Origin: JAABRU01 sp050180235
GTDB lineage: Bacteria; Desulfobacterota; Desulfobacteria; Desulfobacterales; Desulfococcaceae
Length of the DNA stretch: 64,000 nt
Direction: 5' to 3'
Assembly: GCA_050180235.1 (NCBI GenBank)
Contig: JBFXEJ010000002.1
Coordinates: 74,213 to 138,212, forward strand
A model generated the notes under the pieces. It ran no database searches. It had not been told where the DNA came from and saw nothing but the letters and a program-made list of their open reading frames with translations. Positions within the stretch are counted from its first letter, which is position 1. Every line of letters begins with the position of its first letter. Positions 27,371 through 34,139 of the stretch are shown here, one piece after another. The translations under genes and the position numbers were made by a program.

Positions 27371-27511
27371 TTAGGTGATTTCCATTAATGATTATACCGT
27401 TTTTCGTAGGGCGGGCACGGCTTTTTGTGCCCGCCGTCCTGCTGAAACGGTGGGCACAAAAAGCCGTGCCCACCTACAATAATGGTACATTTTTTCATGG
27501 AAATCGCCTTA
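27371..27511. mobile_element. MITE-like family B, copy 2
   Basis: 141 bases from TTAGGTGATTTCCATTAATG to ATGGAAATCGCCTTA, with the GGGCGGGCACGGCTTTTTG hairpin core. It abuts a family C end at 27511. Confidence 0.75.
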
Positions 27512-27660
27512 TACCGATTCGCCATTGGTTTTATACGATGCTGAACAGCAAATCCGGAGGAGTGCAAACTGAAAGTTTGCGACTTTTCAATGTGTTTCAC
27601 TGCCAGATGCCAAACTTTCAGTTCTGCACTCCGGGAAATGGCATTGCCCTGATTTTAAAC
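27511..27660. repeat. Family C end fused to a GCAAACTGAAAGTTTG repeat
   Basis: ATACCGATTCGCCATTGG is the family C terminal repeat, followed by AATCCGGAGGAGTGCAAA as in other copies. The right terminal repeat is absent. Instead an inverted repeat with arms CTGAAAGTTTG and CAAACTTTCAG follows. It lies between the family B copy and the end of spoVR. Confidence 0.5.
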
Positions 27661-27666
27661 ATGCTT

Positions 27667-29331
27667 TTAATCCATCACATACAGAATCCGTCTGCTCAGT
27701 TTCCGTTTTTCCATCGTATACAAGATCCTGTGCCACTGTATTTTCTGCTCCGGGACTTTATCTGCCGGGGCTGAAGGCCCGCTTATGGCATAAACACCGG
27801 CAGAAGACTGGGCAGGAGCAACTTCCGCAGTTTCCAACTGCACAGAGGCTCCCCACAGGTACTCAATGCCCATCATGGTATTGGCAATAAACTCCTGCAC
27901 CAAAGGTTTTTCCTCAAAGCGGTGAACCAGATAGAGTCTGCCTCCTGTGCTTTTTGCAGCATCCAGTTGAATATGGGGAGGATGATACAGGGAATCAAAG
28001 ATCATTTCCCGGTATTCTTCTGCTTTGCGGGATTTGACAAAATATTCCCATACCATTTTTTCCTGATTCATCCGTTTTCCCACCACAAAAAGATTGTGGC
28101 GATCCATGAAATCCTGATCCAGAAAGGTGTTGACAAAAAGAAAATCATCAAAATTTTCACGGAGTCTGAAAATGAATTCCCGGCCTTTTCCGGTCGCGGC
28201 ATCATAGTCATCCCGCGTATGCGTATCCGTGATCCTCCGGAAATCAAAGGTGTAGTGCCCTTTGCCCGCCATTTCCTCAATAAAATAGAAAAGCCGCATT
28301 CCCAGAGCATAGGGATTGAGTCCCACACGGGGCATGGAGGTTACGCCTGCATTGACCCGTGCAAAATCCACTTCATGTCCTCTGATCCGGTCATCACTCA
28401 TAAAAAGGGTTTCATGCCAGTAACTGGCCCATCCCTCGTTCATAATTTTGGTTCGGATCTGGGGCTGGAAAAACAGGGAGGTTTTGCGCACCACCTCGAC
28501 AACCGATTTCATCCATCTGTTTTCCTCTTTGTTCAGAAAATCCGAATGATTGAGCAGATACTGCATCAGATCCTGTTCCGGTTCTGTTTTTTTCTCCATG
28601 CTTTTTTCAAAAACAGCACGGAAATGGGGATATTTTTTTTCCGCCTCCGCAAAAAATGTCTGCTCCCCGAACTGCTTTCCGTATTCCCGGATGCACTTGT
28701 TATACCGTTCTATTTCCTTGACATATTCACTTACATTCAATTTTTCCTGATTCTGCAGAAATATGTCAAAATAATAATCCATCCGTCTGGAACCCGTAGT
28801 AGTCGGGGGCTGATAATGCTGGGAAACTTCATGGTGATAGGCCACCAGATTGTCAATTCCCCTGGCAAACTCAATGACATAATCCACCTGATGCCCTTTT
28901 TCCGAGCGCAGTTTGGCAATCAGCCGTTTGTCCGACAGAGCCTGTCCGGTGAAATCGTATTCCCATGTATGGCGGAAATAGAGATTGTTCTGAAAAAAAT
29001 CAATATGGCCCAGCACATGATAAAAAATCATGACATTGAGCCAGTCCGGATTGTTGTCATTATAGAAAGAAATGGGCGGACGGGTGTTGATGACGGTTTC
29101 ATAGGGATTGCCGGGATAAAGCTCATATTTGCCTTTGCCTTTAAGCACTTCCACGTCATGAACCCAGTAGTCATACATCGTGGGAATCATAACTTTGGGC
29201 GAAAGCTCTATCATGTCCCGGTTGGTCACGATATATTCCAGGCTTTCATCCTGAAAACGCAGCCCCGCTTCTCGCGCCCTTTCCTTGCATCCTTCCATGA
29301 TGATTTTGGCATGCTGATCAATGAGTTCCAT
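27667..29331 (-). CDS. SpoVR family protein
   Basis: 554 residues, normal length for SpoVR/YcgB proteins. Recognisable blocks include MIPTMYDYWVHDVE, the PPISFYNDNNPDWLNVMIFYHVLGHIDF region, MNEGWASYWHETL, and NPYALGMRLF. The family is widespread and its biochemical role is unknown; it is named from a Bacillus sporulation mutant but found in many non-sporulating bacteria, usually with a DUF444 protein and the PrkA kinase. The DUF444 gene lies 9 bases upstream in the same operon. The ATG has AAGGA ahead. The protein is cytosolic with no signal peptide. A short Ala/Pro-rich tail precedes the last 30 residues. Confidence 0.9.
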   Translation of the reverse strand: MELIDQHAKIIMEGCKERAREAGLRFQDESLEYIVTNRDMIELSPKVMIPTMYDYWVHDVEVLKGKGKYELYPGNPYETVINTRPPISFYNDNNPDWLNVMIFYHVLGHIDFFQNNLYFRHTWEYDFTGQALSDKRLIAKLRSEKGHQVDYVIEFARGIDNLVAYHHEVSQHYQPPTTTGSRRMDYYFDIFLQNQEKLNVSEYVKEIERYNKCIREYGKQFGEQTFFAEAEKKYPHFRAVFEKSMEKKTEPEQDLMQYLLNHSDFLNKEENRWMKSVVEVVRKTSLFFQPQIRTKIMNEGWASYWHETLFMSDDRIRGHEVDFARVNAGVTSMPRVGLNPYALGMRLFYFIEEMAGKGHYTFDFRRITDTHTRDDYDAATGKGREFIFRLRENFDDFLFVNTFLDQDFMDRHNLFVVGKRMNQEKMVWEYFVKSRKAEEYREMIFDSLYHPPHIQLDAAKSTGGRLYLVHRFEEKPLVQEFIANTMMGIEYLWGASVQLETAEVAPAQSSAGVYAISGPSAPADKVPEQKIQWHRILYTMEKRKLSRRILYVMD

Positions 29332-29340
29332 AATCTGTCC

Positions 29341-30720
29341 TTATTCTGAAATCAGGGTTTTGATTCCCTCAATGAGACGGGTTTCGTCTGCGTCCTTGCT
29401 GATGACATCCATACGGAGCAGATTGGCTTTTTCCTTGAGCAGTCCGGATTTGTCCAGATATTTTTCCACTTCTGTGCTTCCGGACCCCACGCCGTGAGTG
29501 GCAATGGTGATGCCCACCCTGCTGGCATAGGTGATCATCTTCTGAATTTCCGGTATGGTTTCTTTGCCTTCCGTATCCCAGTCATCCCCGTCTGTACCGT
29601 GAAAAACATAAATATTGTAATCCCGTATCAGATTTTCCTCCTCCACAATTTTGTTGACCAGCCGGAAGGCCGAGGCCACCTTGGTTCCGCCCGCGACCTT
29701 GGAGTTGTAATAGGTGTAAAAATCCTTTACCTCTTTGGCCTCTGTGTCATGGAGAATAAAGCGGGATTCCACCTGCTTGTCATACTGATACAGCAGCCAG
29801 CTATAGATGAGCACATGCTGGGAGACCACCAGTTCTGTGGGTTTGCCCATCATGGACCCGGAATAATCCCGGAGAAAAAAGACCATTGCCTGGGATTCAT
29901 AATCCTTTTCCCTTGAGAGAATGCGGTAAATACGGTCACCCGGAGAAATGAGAAATCCTGTGGGATCAATATCCGCGACATCCGGAATATTGCCCAGATG
30001 AATATTGGTTTCCACGATATTGCGCAGAGTGGCTTTTTTGTCCAGAAACTGGCCGAAGCCCTTGTGCCGGTCTGTCATATCATAGGTATATCGGGTCAGG
30101 GAGCGTTTTTTGCCCTTGTCTTTGAGATTGGGGAGCTGAAATTTTTCTGTAAGAAGTTTGCCCAGATCATACGCGCTGGATTCCATTTCATGGGGGCCGC
30201 CCTGACCTTCACCCGGTCCCGAGCCTGCTCCTTCCTGGGTGCGGATGGGTTCTTCACCTATGATTTCCCCTTCCTCCCCGTCACCGGAACCTCCGGATTC
30301 TCCCCCCTCTTCCGGAGACTTGACACTGTCGTGGTAGAATTTTTCCTCCACAGTGGTGGGAACCACCACAATTTTGTCTTTTCCGCTTTTTCCGGGCTTG
30401 ATCAGTCTGCCCACGCGGATTTTTCGCGGAAAACCGTCTTTTTCCCTGAGCTTGTCCCGCTCCAAAAGTTCATCCAGGGAACGGAGACAGGTGGTATAAG
30501 TGAAATGGGGAAAAGACATATCCTGCAAAACAAAAAGATCTGCAAAGTCGTAGAGATTCCGGGGGGGAAGAAAAGGATGATCCGTGGTTTCATCAGCGGA
30601 TCCATCCGGGATATCATGCGATTGCGGCCCGTCCATCTCCCGAAGGATGATGGCCTCCTGTTCTGCTGTAAGTCCCATTGCCCTGCGTTCTTCCAGATAC
30701 TGCACAAGATTTTTTTTCAT
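29341..30720 (-). CDS. DUF444 (YeaH/YhbH) von Willebrand-like protein
   Basis: 459 residues. The first 130 residues are followed by an acidic/Gly-rich linker (about 135-178), then the conserved C-terminal region. This has a MIDAS-like DYSGSM (D285, S287, S289), TKVASAF and FHGTDGDDW. In Enterobacteria the yeaG(prkA)-yeaH pair responds to nitrogen and stress signals. Here the gene is first in a two-gene minus-strand operon with spoVR. No PrkA kinase gene lies upstream (30721-30909 is non-coding), so the usual trio is incomplete at this locus. GGAAAG occurs before the ATG. Confidence 0.9.
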   Translation of the reverse strand: MKKNLVQYLEERRAMGLTAEQEAIILREMDGPQSHDIPDGSADETTDHPFLPPRNLYDFADLFVLQDMSFPHFTYTTCLRSLDELLERDKLREKDGFPRKIRVGRLIKPGKSGKDKIVVVPTTVEEKFYHDSVKSPEEGGESGGSGDGEEGEIIGEEPIRTQEGAGSGPGEGQGGPHEMESSAYDLGKLLTEKFQLPNLKDKGKKRSLTRYTYDMTDRHKGFGQFLDKKATLRNIVETNIHLGNIPDVADIDPTGFLISPGDRIYRILSREKDYESQAMVFFLRDYSGSMMGKPTELVVSQHVLIYSWLLYQYDKQVESRFILHDTEAKEVKDFYTYYNSKVAGGTKVASAFRLVNKIVEEENLIRDYNIYVFHGTDGDDWDTEGKETIPEIQKMITYASRVGITIATHGVGSGSTEVEKYLDKSGLLKEKANLLRMDVISKDADETRLIEGIKTLISE

Positions 30721-30909
30721 GATCCGTTTCTTTCCTTTGCGGGTCAGTGTACGGTATGTGTATTTCCATAACTCATATTACGCACCGCTGTAATACCGAT
30801 GAAAGCCGGTATCCGGAACGTCATCGAATTATCGGATTCCGGTTTTCGCATAAATGACGGAAGATACAATGATCTGCTGCTTTTTGAAAAGGCTGCATAA
30901 CATCAGGTA

Positions 30910-31272
30910 TTAATATAAACTATTTCCCATTAGTCTCGTGAATAAATCAATTAATACGCTAGAAATTATGGCAATTATTATTGTAGCAGGGATTGCAGCT
31001 ATAGACAGTTTTACAAGAAAAATAACCATAGACCAAAATGGCATTTTTATATCTGCAACAGTGACTTCCATGTTTTGCAATGTTATTGGCTGTTGCTTCT
31101 TTACTGGAGGGATATGAGGGGCAGACGCATATGACCGCCCATGACTCCGAAACGCATGCTGTTGCTTCTTTACTGGAGGAATATGAGGGGCAGACTCTAC
31201 TGGTTGCTCACAATTCCAGCAGGAGTCAAACTGATCCTCAATTTCTTCGCCACATTTTTTACATTTCCACAT
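30910..31272 (-). CDS. Zinc-ribbon membrane protein with a 23-residue internal duplication
   Basis: 120 residues from the ATG at 31272, where MWKCKKCGEEIED begins; the frame is open further upstream but the zinc ribbon fixes the natural start. CxxC...CWNC (two CxxC pairs) is an N-terminal zinc ribbon. It is followed by two copies of APHIPPVKKQQ spaced exactly 23 residues (69 bases) apart, then a transmembrane helix (about 80-107). Unknown function. It is the last of a string of minus-strand small modules running from 35.8 to 30.9 kb. Confidence 0.6.
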   Translation of the reverse strand: MWKCKKCGEEIEDQFDSCWNCEQPVESAPHIPPVKKQQHAFRSHGRSYASAPHIPPVKKQQPITLQNMEVTVADIKMPFWSMVIFLVKLSIAAIPATIIIAIISSVLIDLFTRLMGNSLY

Positions 31273-31359
31273 ATTGCAAAATTTTCCTGATTTGTATGAT
31301 TTTGGGGCAACATAACCAGTTATTATACATATCTTGATAACATTCATACTTCATATAAT

Positions 31360-31476
31360 ATTTCAACTTTGGTTTTTAGAAAACCGGAACAGATCCCCAT
31401 AACCCGGTTCCAAAATGCCTTTGGCTGATGATCAAAGCAATTTCTGTGCCGGAAAAAACAAAATTGGATCAGTATA
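31360..31476. mobile_element. MITE-like family D, copy 1
   Basis: About 117 bases with ends TTCAACTTTGGTTTTT and ACAAAATTGGATC. Inside are CCGGAACAGATCCCCATAA and TTTCTGTGCCGGAAAAAAC. It is highly similar to the copies at 32184 and 33155. After the right end, GATTCTTTCTTTATAAAACT is shared with copy 3. Confidence 0.65.
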
Positions 31477-31494
31477 GATTCTTTCTTTATAAAA

Positions 31495-31586
31495 CTAACT
31501 TTAAGTTCACCCGGCTCTGTCCGGTGCAACGACAAGGTAACCGGCGTGGGCGATAGCCCGCTTCCGGTTGACCGCTTGGTTAGAAT
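31495..31586 (-). other. attC-like imperfect hairpin between modules
   Basis: The site is bounded by CTAAC and GTTAG, complementary 5-base ends. Between them, AAGTTCACCCGG pairs with CCGGTTGACCGCTT with bulges. Arms and unpaired spacers resemble integron attC sites. It follows the frameshifted RelE-type toxin gene in the direction of transcription, where a cassette attC should be. Interpretation is tentative. Confidence 0.4.
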
Positions 31587-31593
31587 ATTGATT

Positions 31594-31879
31594 TCAATAG
31601 ACTTCATCATGAGTACCAATATCAATAAGAATTATAAATTCTTTACCTGTATCATATTCTTTTTCAATTGAAAAAACTATTCGACAATCATAACCACATG
31701 TACATGCTGACAATTTTTGTAAATTACCACTTAACTTATGTGTGTGAAGTAAAGGATTAATTTATATTTTCCTCCATATTAAGAATTGTCTCATCAATTT
31801 TACGTTGCAAGAAAGTATAACGCCTTATAAAATTACGATAGGCTTTTTCAAAATGCGGAGCTGACTTTATCTGAATCAT
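31594..31879 (-). pseudogene. Frameshifted RelE/YafQ-type toxin
   Basis: The frame starts MIQIKSAPHFEKAYRNFIRR at 31879 and hits a TAA after 40 codons. Shifting one base restores NPLLHTHKLSGNLQKLSAC, then CGYDCRIVFSIEKEYD, and ends LIDIGTHDEVY-stop at 31594. This is the full pattern of a RelE-superfamily mRNA interferase, including the conserved HxLxG core and the C-terminal GTHDEVY. One-base frameshift; inactive unless recoded. It overlaps the antitoxin gene by 32 bases. Confidence 0.75.
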
Positions 31880-32105
31880 TATTTTCCTCTTGGAATTTAA
31901 GAGAATTATGAAGGCGTTTTATTAAATTGTCAGCAGTTTCAGTTTTTAACTCACCCCTGTGAAAAGCCTCAATAGCTTCCTGTGCATTTATAGCAATTTT
32001 ATTCCGCCGTGCTTCAATATGACGTTTATATAAAATTTCTATAAACAAGTCTATTTCCTCATATGAAAACTGTTGTGCGGCTTCAAGCACTTGATTAAAA
32101 TTCAT
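31848..32105 (-). CDS. Antitoxin of the frameshifted RelE-type pair
   Basis: 85 residues from the ATG at 32105, which has GAGG 9 bases upstream. Helical, with YEEIDLFIEILYKRHIEARR and a charged C-terminal tail as in small type II antitoxins. Its end overlaps the toxin start by 32 bases, the usual arrangement. Because the toxin is broken, this antitoxin may survive alone. Confidence 0.6.
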   Translation of the reverse strand: MNFNQVLEAAQQFSYEEIDLFIEILYKRHIEARRNKIAINAQEAIEAFHRGELKTETADNLIKRLHNSLKFQEENNDSDKVSSAF

Positions 32106-32183
32106 TTTGATTAACCTCAAAATAATTACAGTTAATTGTTGATGACATATAGTAAAAAGTTGAAAATTTGATAAGTTATATAT

Positions 32184-32308
32184 TATACTGATCCAATTTT
32201 GGTTTTTTTCAAAAACCGGAACAGATTCTCATAACACGGTTCCAAAATGCCTTTGCCTGATGGTCAAAGCAATTTCTGTGCCGGAAAAAACAAAATTGGA
32301 TCAATATA
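32184..32308. mobile_element. MITE-like family D, copy 2
   Basis: About 125 bases between TACTGATCCAATTTTGG and CAAAATTGGATCAATAT, terminal inverted repeats of about 16 bases. The interior is nearly identical to the copies at 31360 and 33155. The stretch 32309-32445 holds a second repeat (GTGGGGGCAGATGATC to CTGCACCCACCCTAC), possibly a disrupted attC-like site ending CCGGTTGACCGCTTAG. Confidence 0.7.
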
Positions 32309-32445
32309 CATTCGGATATTCGCAGGGTGGGGGCAGATGATCAAAACCCACCATTTTTTTCACAACTTTGTGTGGCGGGTTAGGCTTTCGCTGCACCCAC
32401 CCTACAGACTGCATCCGGTTGACCGCTTAGTATTTATTGATAAAA

Positions 32446-32853
32446 TTACGGGGATTTCTGCCTGATTTCAAATTCGAGTTTTGATCGGTAAAAACAGACA
32501 TCAAATTCCATAAAAAAATTTGTCTGTCCGAGAATTAACGGTATATTATCAGTTTTAACCCACGCAAATGCCAGCCGCACAGGGTCAAAGTCTCCTATCC
32601 GTGCTTTCACAGCCAAAGGAATACCCATAAACTTACCCAGATTCCCTGCAAGCCGAATATACGCTTTCCGATCATCCCACATTTCTCCCAGCCGGATACC
32701 GATTTGATAAGGAAGCACGCTGATCGTTGCTCCGCTGTCAACCAGACCGGAAACATCAACCTGCCGGCTGCTGTAACTGAGTGACAATGTTACACGGGGC
32801 AGACTGTCAAATTCGTTTTGTGACGGATCAATGACAGAGTATTTGAATTTCAT
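32446..32853 (-). CDS. Retropepsin-like aspartic protease
   Basis: 135 residues. LVDSGATISVLP carries the D39-S40-G41-A42 catalytic signature of retroviral-type aspartyl proteases. A later hydrophobic IPLILGQTNFF resembles the second conserved block (ILG). Single-domain proteins of this size would act as dimers. It lies 6 bases downstream of a small helical protein gene, and the two appear to form a module. Substrate unknown. Confidence 0.75.
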   Translation of the reverse strand: MKFKYSVIDPSQNEFDSLPRVTLSLSYSSRQVDVSGLVDSGATISVLPYQIGIRLGEMWDDRKAYIRLAGNLGKFMGIPLAVKARIGDFDPVRLAFAWVKTDNIPLILGQTNFFMEFDVCFYRSKLEFEIRQKSP

Positions 32854-32859
32854 ATCTTT

Positions 32860-33111
32860 TCACTTATCCGCATCTGACTGTTTCAGTGTATTCATCAATA
32901 TCTCTGCTGCTCCAAATGTGTTATACGGTGTCGGCAAATCATAAATTTTATCCGGTTCAAAAGGAAATATATATTCATTTTTATCAAGTTCTTCAGCAAG
33001 AATACGAATCAGTCTGAGCTTGTCAGCCGATGGCAATTGTCTGACAGAAGGGAGAATCCCGTTCAGCGTATTCATTTTTTGGGGATTATTCAATAAATAT
33101 ACTGTTTCCAC
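32860..33111 (-). CDS. Small partner protein upstream of the retropepsin-like protease
   Basis: 83 residues from a GTG at 33111. AAAGGAG lies 7 bases upstream of the GTG, which decides against the in-frame TTG at 33117 (only 2 bases from the site). The sequence contains SVRQLPSADKLRLIRILAEEL, a helix resembling the start of small antitoxin-like proteins, and ends AAEILMNTLKQSDADK. Unknown function; probably works with the downstream protease. Confidence 0.55.
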   Translation of the reverse strand: METVYLLNNPQKMNTLNGILPSVRQLPSADKLRLIRILAEELDKNEYIFPFEPDKIYDLPTPYNTFGAAEILMNTLKQSDADK

Positions 33112-33154
33112 AGACAAACTCCTTTCATTTTTTTATGTTGGTCAATATCTTTAT

Positions 33155-33279
33155 TATAATGCTTCAATTTTGGTTTTTTCAAAAACCGGAACAGATTCCC
33201 ATAACACGGTTCCAAAATGCCTTTGACTGACGGTCAAAGCAATTTCTGTGCCGGAAAAAACAAAATTGGATCAGTATAG
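33155..33279. mobile_element. MITE-like family D, copy 3
   Basis: About 125 bases from ATAATGCTTCAATTTTGG to CAAAATTGGATCAGTATA. Its right flank GATTCTTTCTTTATAAAACT is the same as in copy 1 and leads into an attC-like site. Confidence 0.7.
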
Positions 33280-33296
33280 ATTCTTTCTTTATAAAA

Positions 33297-33373
33297 CTAA
33301 CAACAAGCTCAGCGGTTCGGTTTTGCGGAGAGTAGCGGAGCAAAACCGAATCCTTTGGTGCTCCGGGTTGGCA
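33297..33373 (-). other. attC-like hairpin downstream of VapBC
   Basis: Ends CTAAC and GTTGG bracket AACAAGCTCAGCGG, a perfect 11-base stem (TTCGGTTTTGC/GCAAAACCGAA) and GGTGCTCCGG. The outer segment AACAACAAGCTCAGCGG matches the one at 34064 (AACAACAAGGTGAGCGG) at 15 of 17 positions, showing that the two sites are related. Position after the vapBC pair fits a cassette attC. Confidence 0.45.
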
Positions 33374-33409
33374 GGCAGTCAATTCTTATGCACACTGTAA
33401 TTTCCAATA

Positions 33410-33802
33410 TTATTCTTTTTTCAAACCAATCGGCTTGTACAGTTGAATATTTTCGATAAACTGAAAATCTTTTGAATTTAAAGTATATAATTCTATTGAA
33501 TAAATTAAAGCAGTTGCGGCAATTAAGGCATCAGGAATACATAATTTATGACTTAGAGAATAGTTTTCCATCAGAGATATAAATTTTTTTGAAATCGAAA
33601 TGTCAATCGGGAAAAGCCTGATGCTTGAAAGATGTTTCCGAATCTTTCTGAGTTCAGCTTTGTTAAGCGCTCCAAAATACAATTCAGCTTTTGTGATAGC
33701 GCTTATAGCAATATTTGACTGTCCGATGAAATGAAGTTCACTGATTATCTGTGAATTATTTTTGTAGAATTCGATAATTATACTGGTGTCACATAAAATC
33801 AT
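33410..33802 (-). CDS. vapC: PIN-domain toxin
   Basis: 130 residues starting MILCDTSIIIEF at 33802. The acidic PIN-domain residues are D5, E40, D91 and D112 (CDTS, AELYFG, PDALIAA, NSKDF). VapC toxins are Mg-dependent ribonucleases that cut tRNA or rRNA. The start codon overlaps the stop of the antitoxin gene by 4 bases (ATGA), giving translational coupling. The gene is AT-rich. Confidence 0.85.
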   Translation of the reverse strand: MILCDTSIIIEFYKNNSQIISELHFIGQSNIAISAITKAELYFGALNKAELRKIRKHLSSIRLFPIDISISKKFISLMENYSLSHKLCIPDALIAATALIYSIELYTLNSKDFQFIENIQLYKPIGLKKE

Positions 33803-34017
33803 AAACAATGCCTCGGCCATGCCTGCTGACGGATAGATTGAAGGTTTACATCTCGGTCTGCCCAAATACCTGCAAAACTGAAGAAATCAATTTTGTAATT
33901 TTTATCAATATCCTGTTCAACAGTTTTTATATCGCTGACAAAATTCATATCATTCAACAATTCAATCAGCATTTTTGCTTTGAATTTATCCTTAACATGA
34001 ACAATAATTTGTTCCAT
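33799..34017 (-). CDS. VapB-type antitoxin
   Basis: 72 residues. Overlaps the PIN toxin start. The N-terminus MEQIIVHVKDKFKAKMLIELL is followed by a short acidic middle and a C-terminal SIRQQAWPRHCL. Assigned by position and size; the DNA-binding fold is not obvious from sequence. AAGGAG precedes the ATG. Confidence 0.65.
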   Translation of the reverse strand: MEQIIVHVKDKFKAKMLIELLNDMNFVSDIKTVEQDIDKNYKIDFFSFAGIWADRDVNLQSIRQQAWPRHCL

Positions 34018-34059
34018 AATCTTTCTTATCTCCTTTTTAATTTTATGAGTTTTTTAGCC

Positions 34060-34125
34060 TGCCAACAACAAGGTGAGCGGCGGAGCGGCTTATCCGCCCT
34101 GCCCGCTCCACCGACAGGTTATATG
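34060..34125 (-). other. attC-like hairpin downstream of the dCTP deaminase gene
   Basis: GCCAAC and GGTTAT ends bracket AAGGTGAGCGG pairing with CCGCTCCACC with one extrahelical base, as in attC sites, and an inner GGCGGAGCGGC/GCCCTGCCCGC region. It lies between the deaminase gene and the VapB gene. Confidence 0.45.
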
Positions 34126-34139
34126 TGTCCTTTACTCAA

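Noticed and set aside
27922..29349. 475-codon plus-strand frame opposite spoVR
   Set aside because: The minus strand encodes a clear SpoVR protein; the antisense frame has no recognisable features.
31344..31625. 93-codon minus-strand frame
   Set aside because: Runs through a family D element and the attC-like hairpin; similar frames arise in each family D copy.
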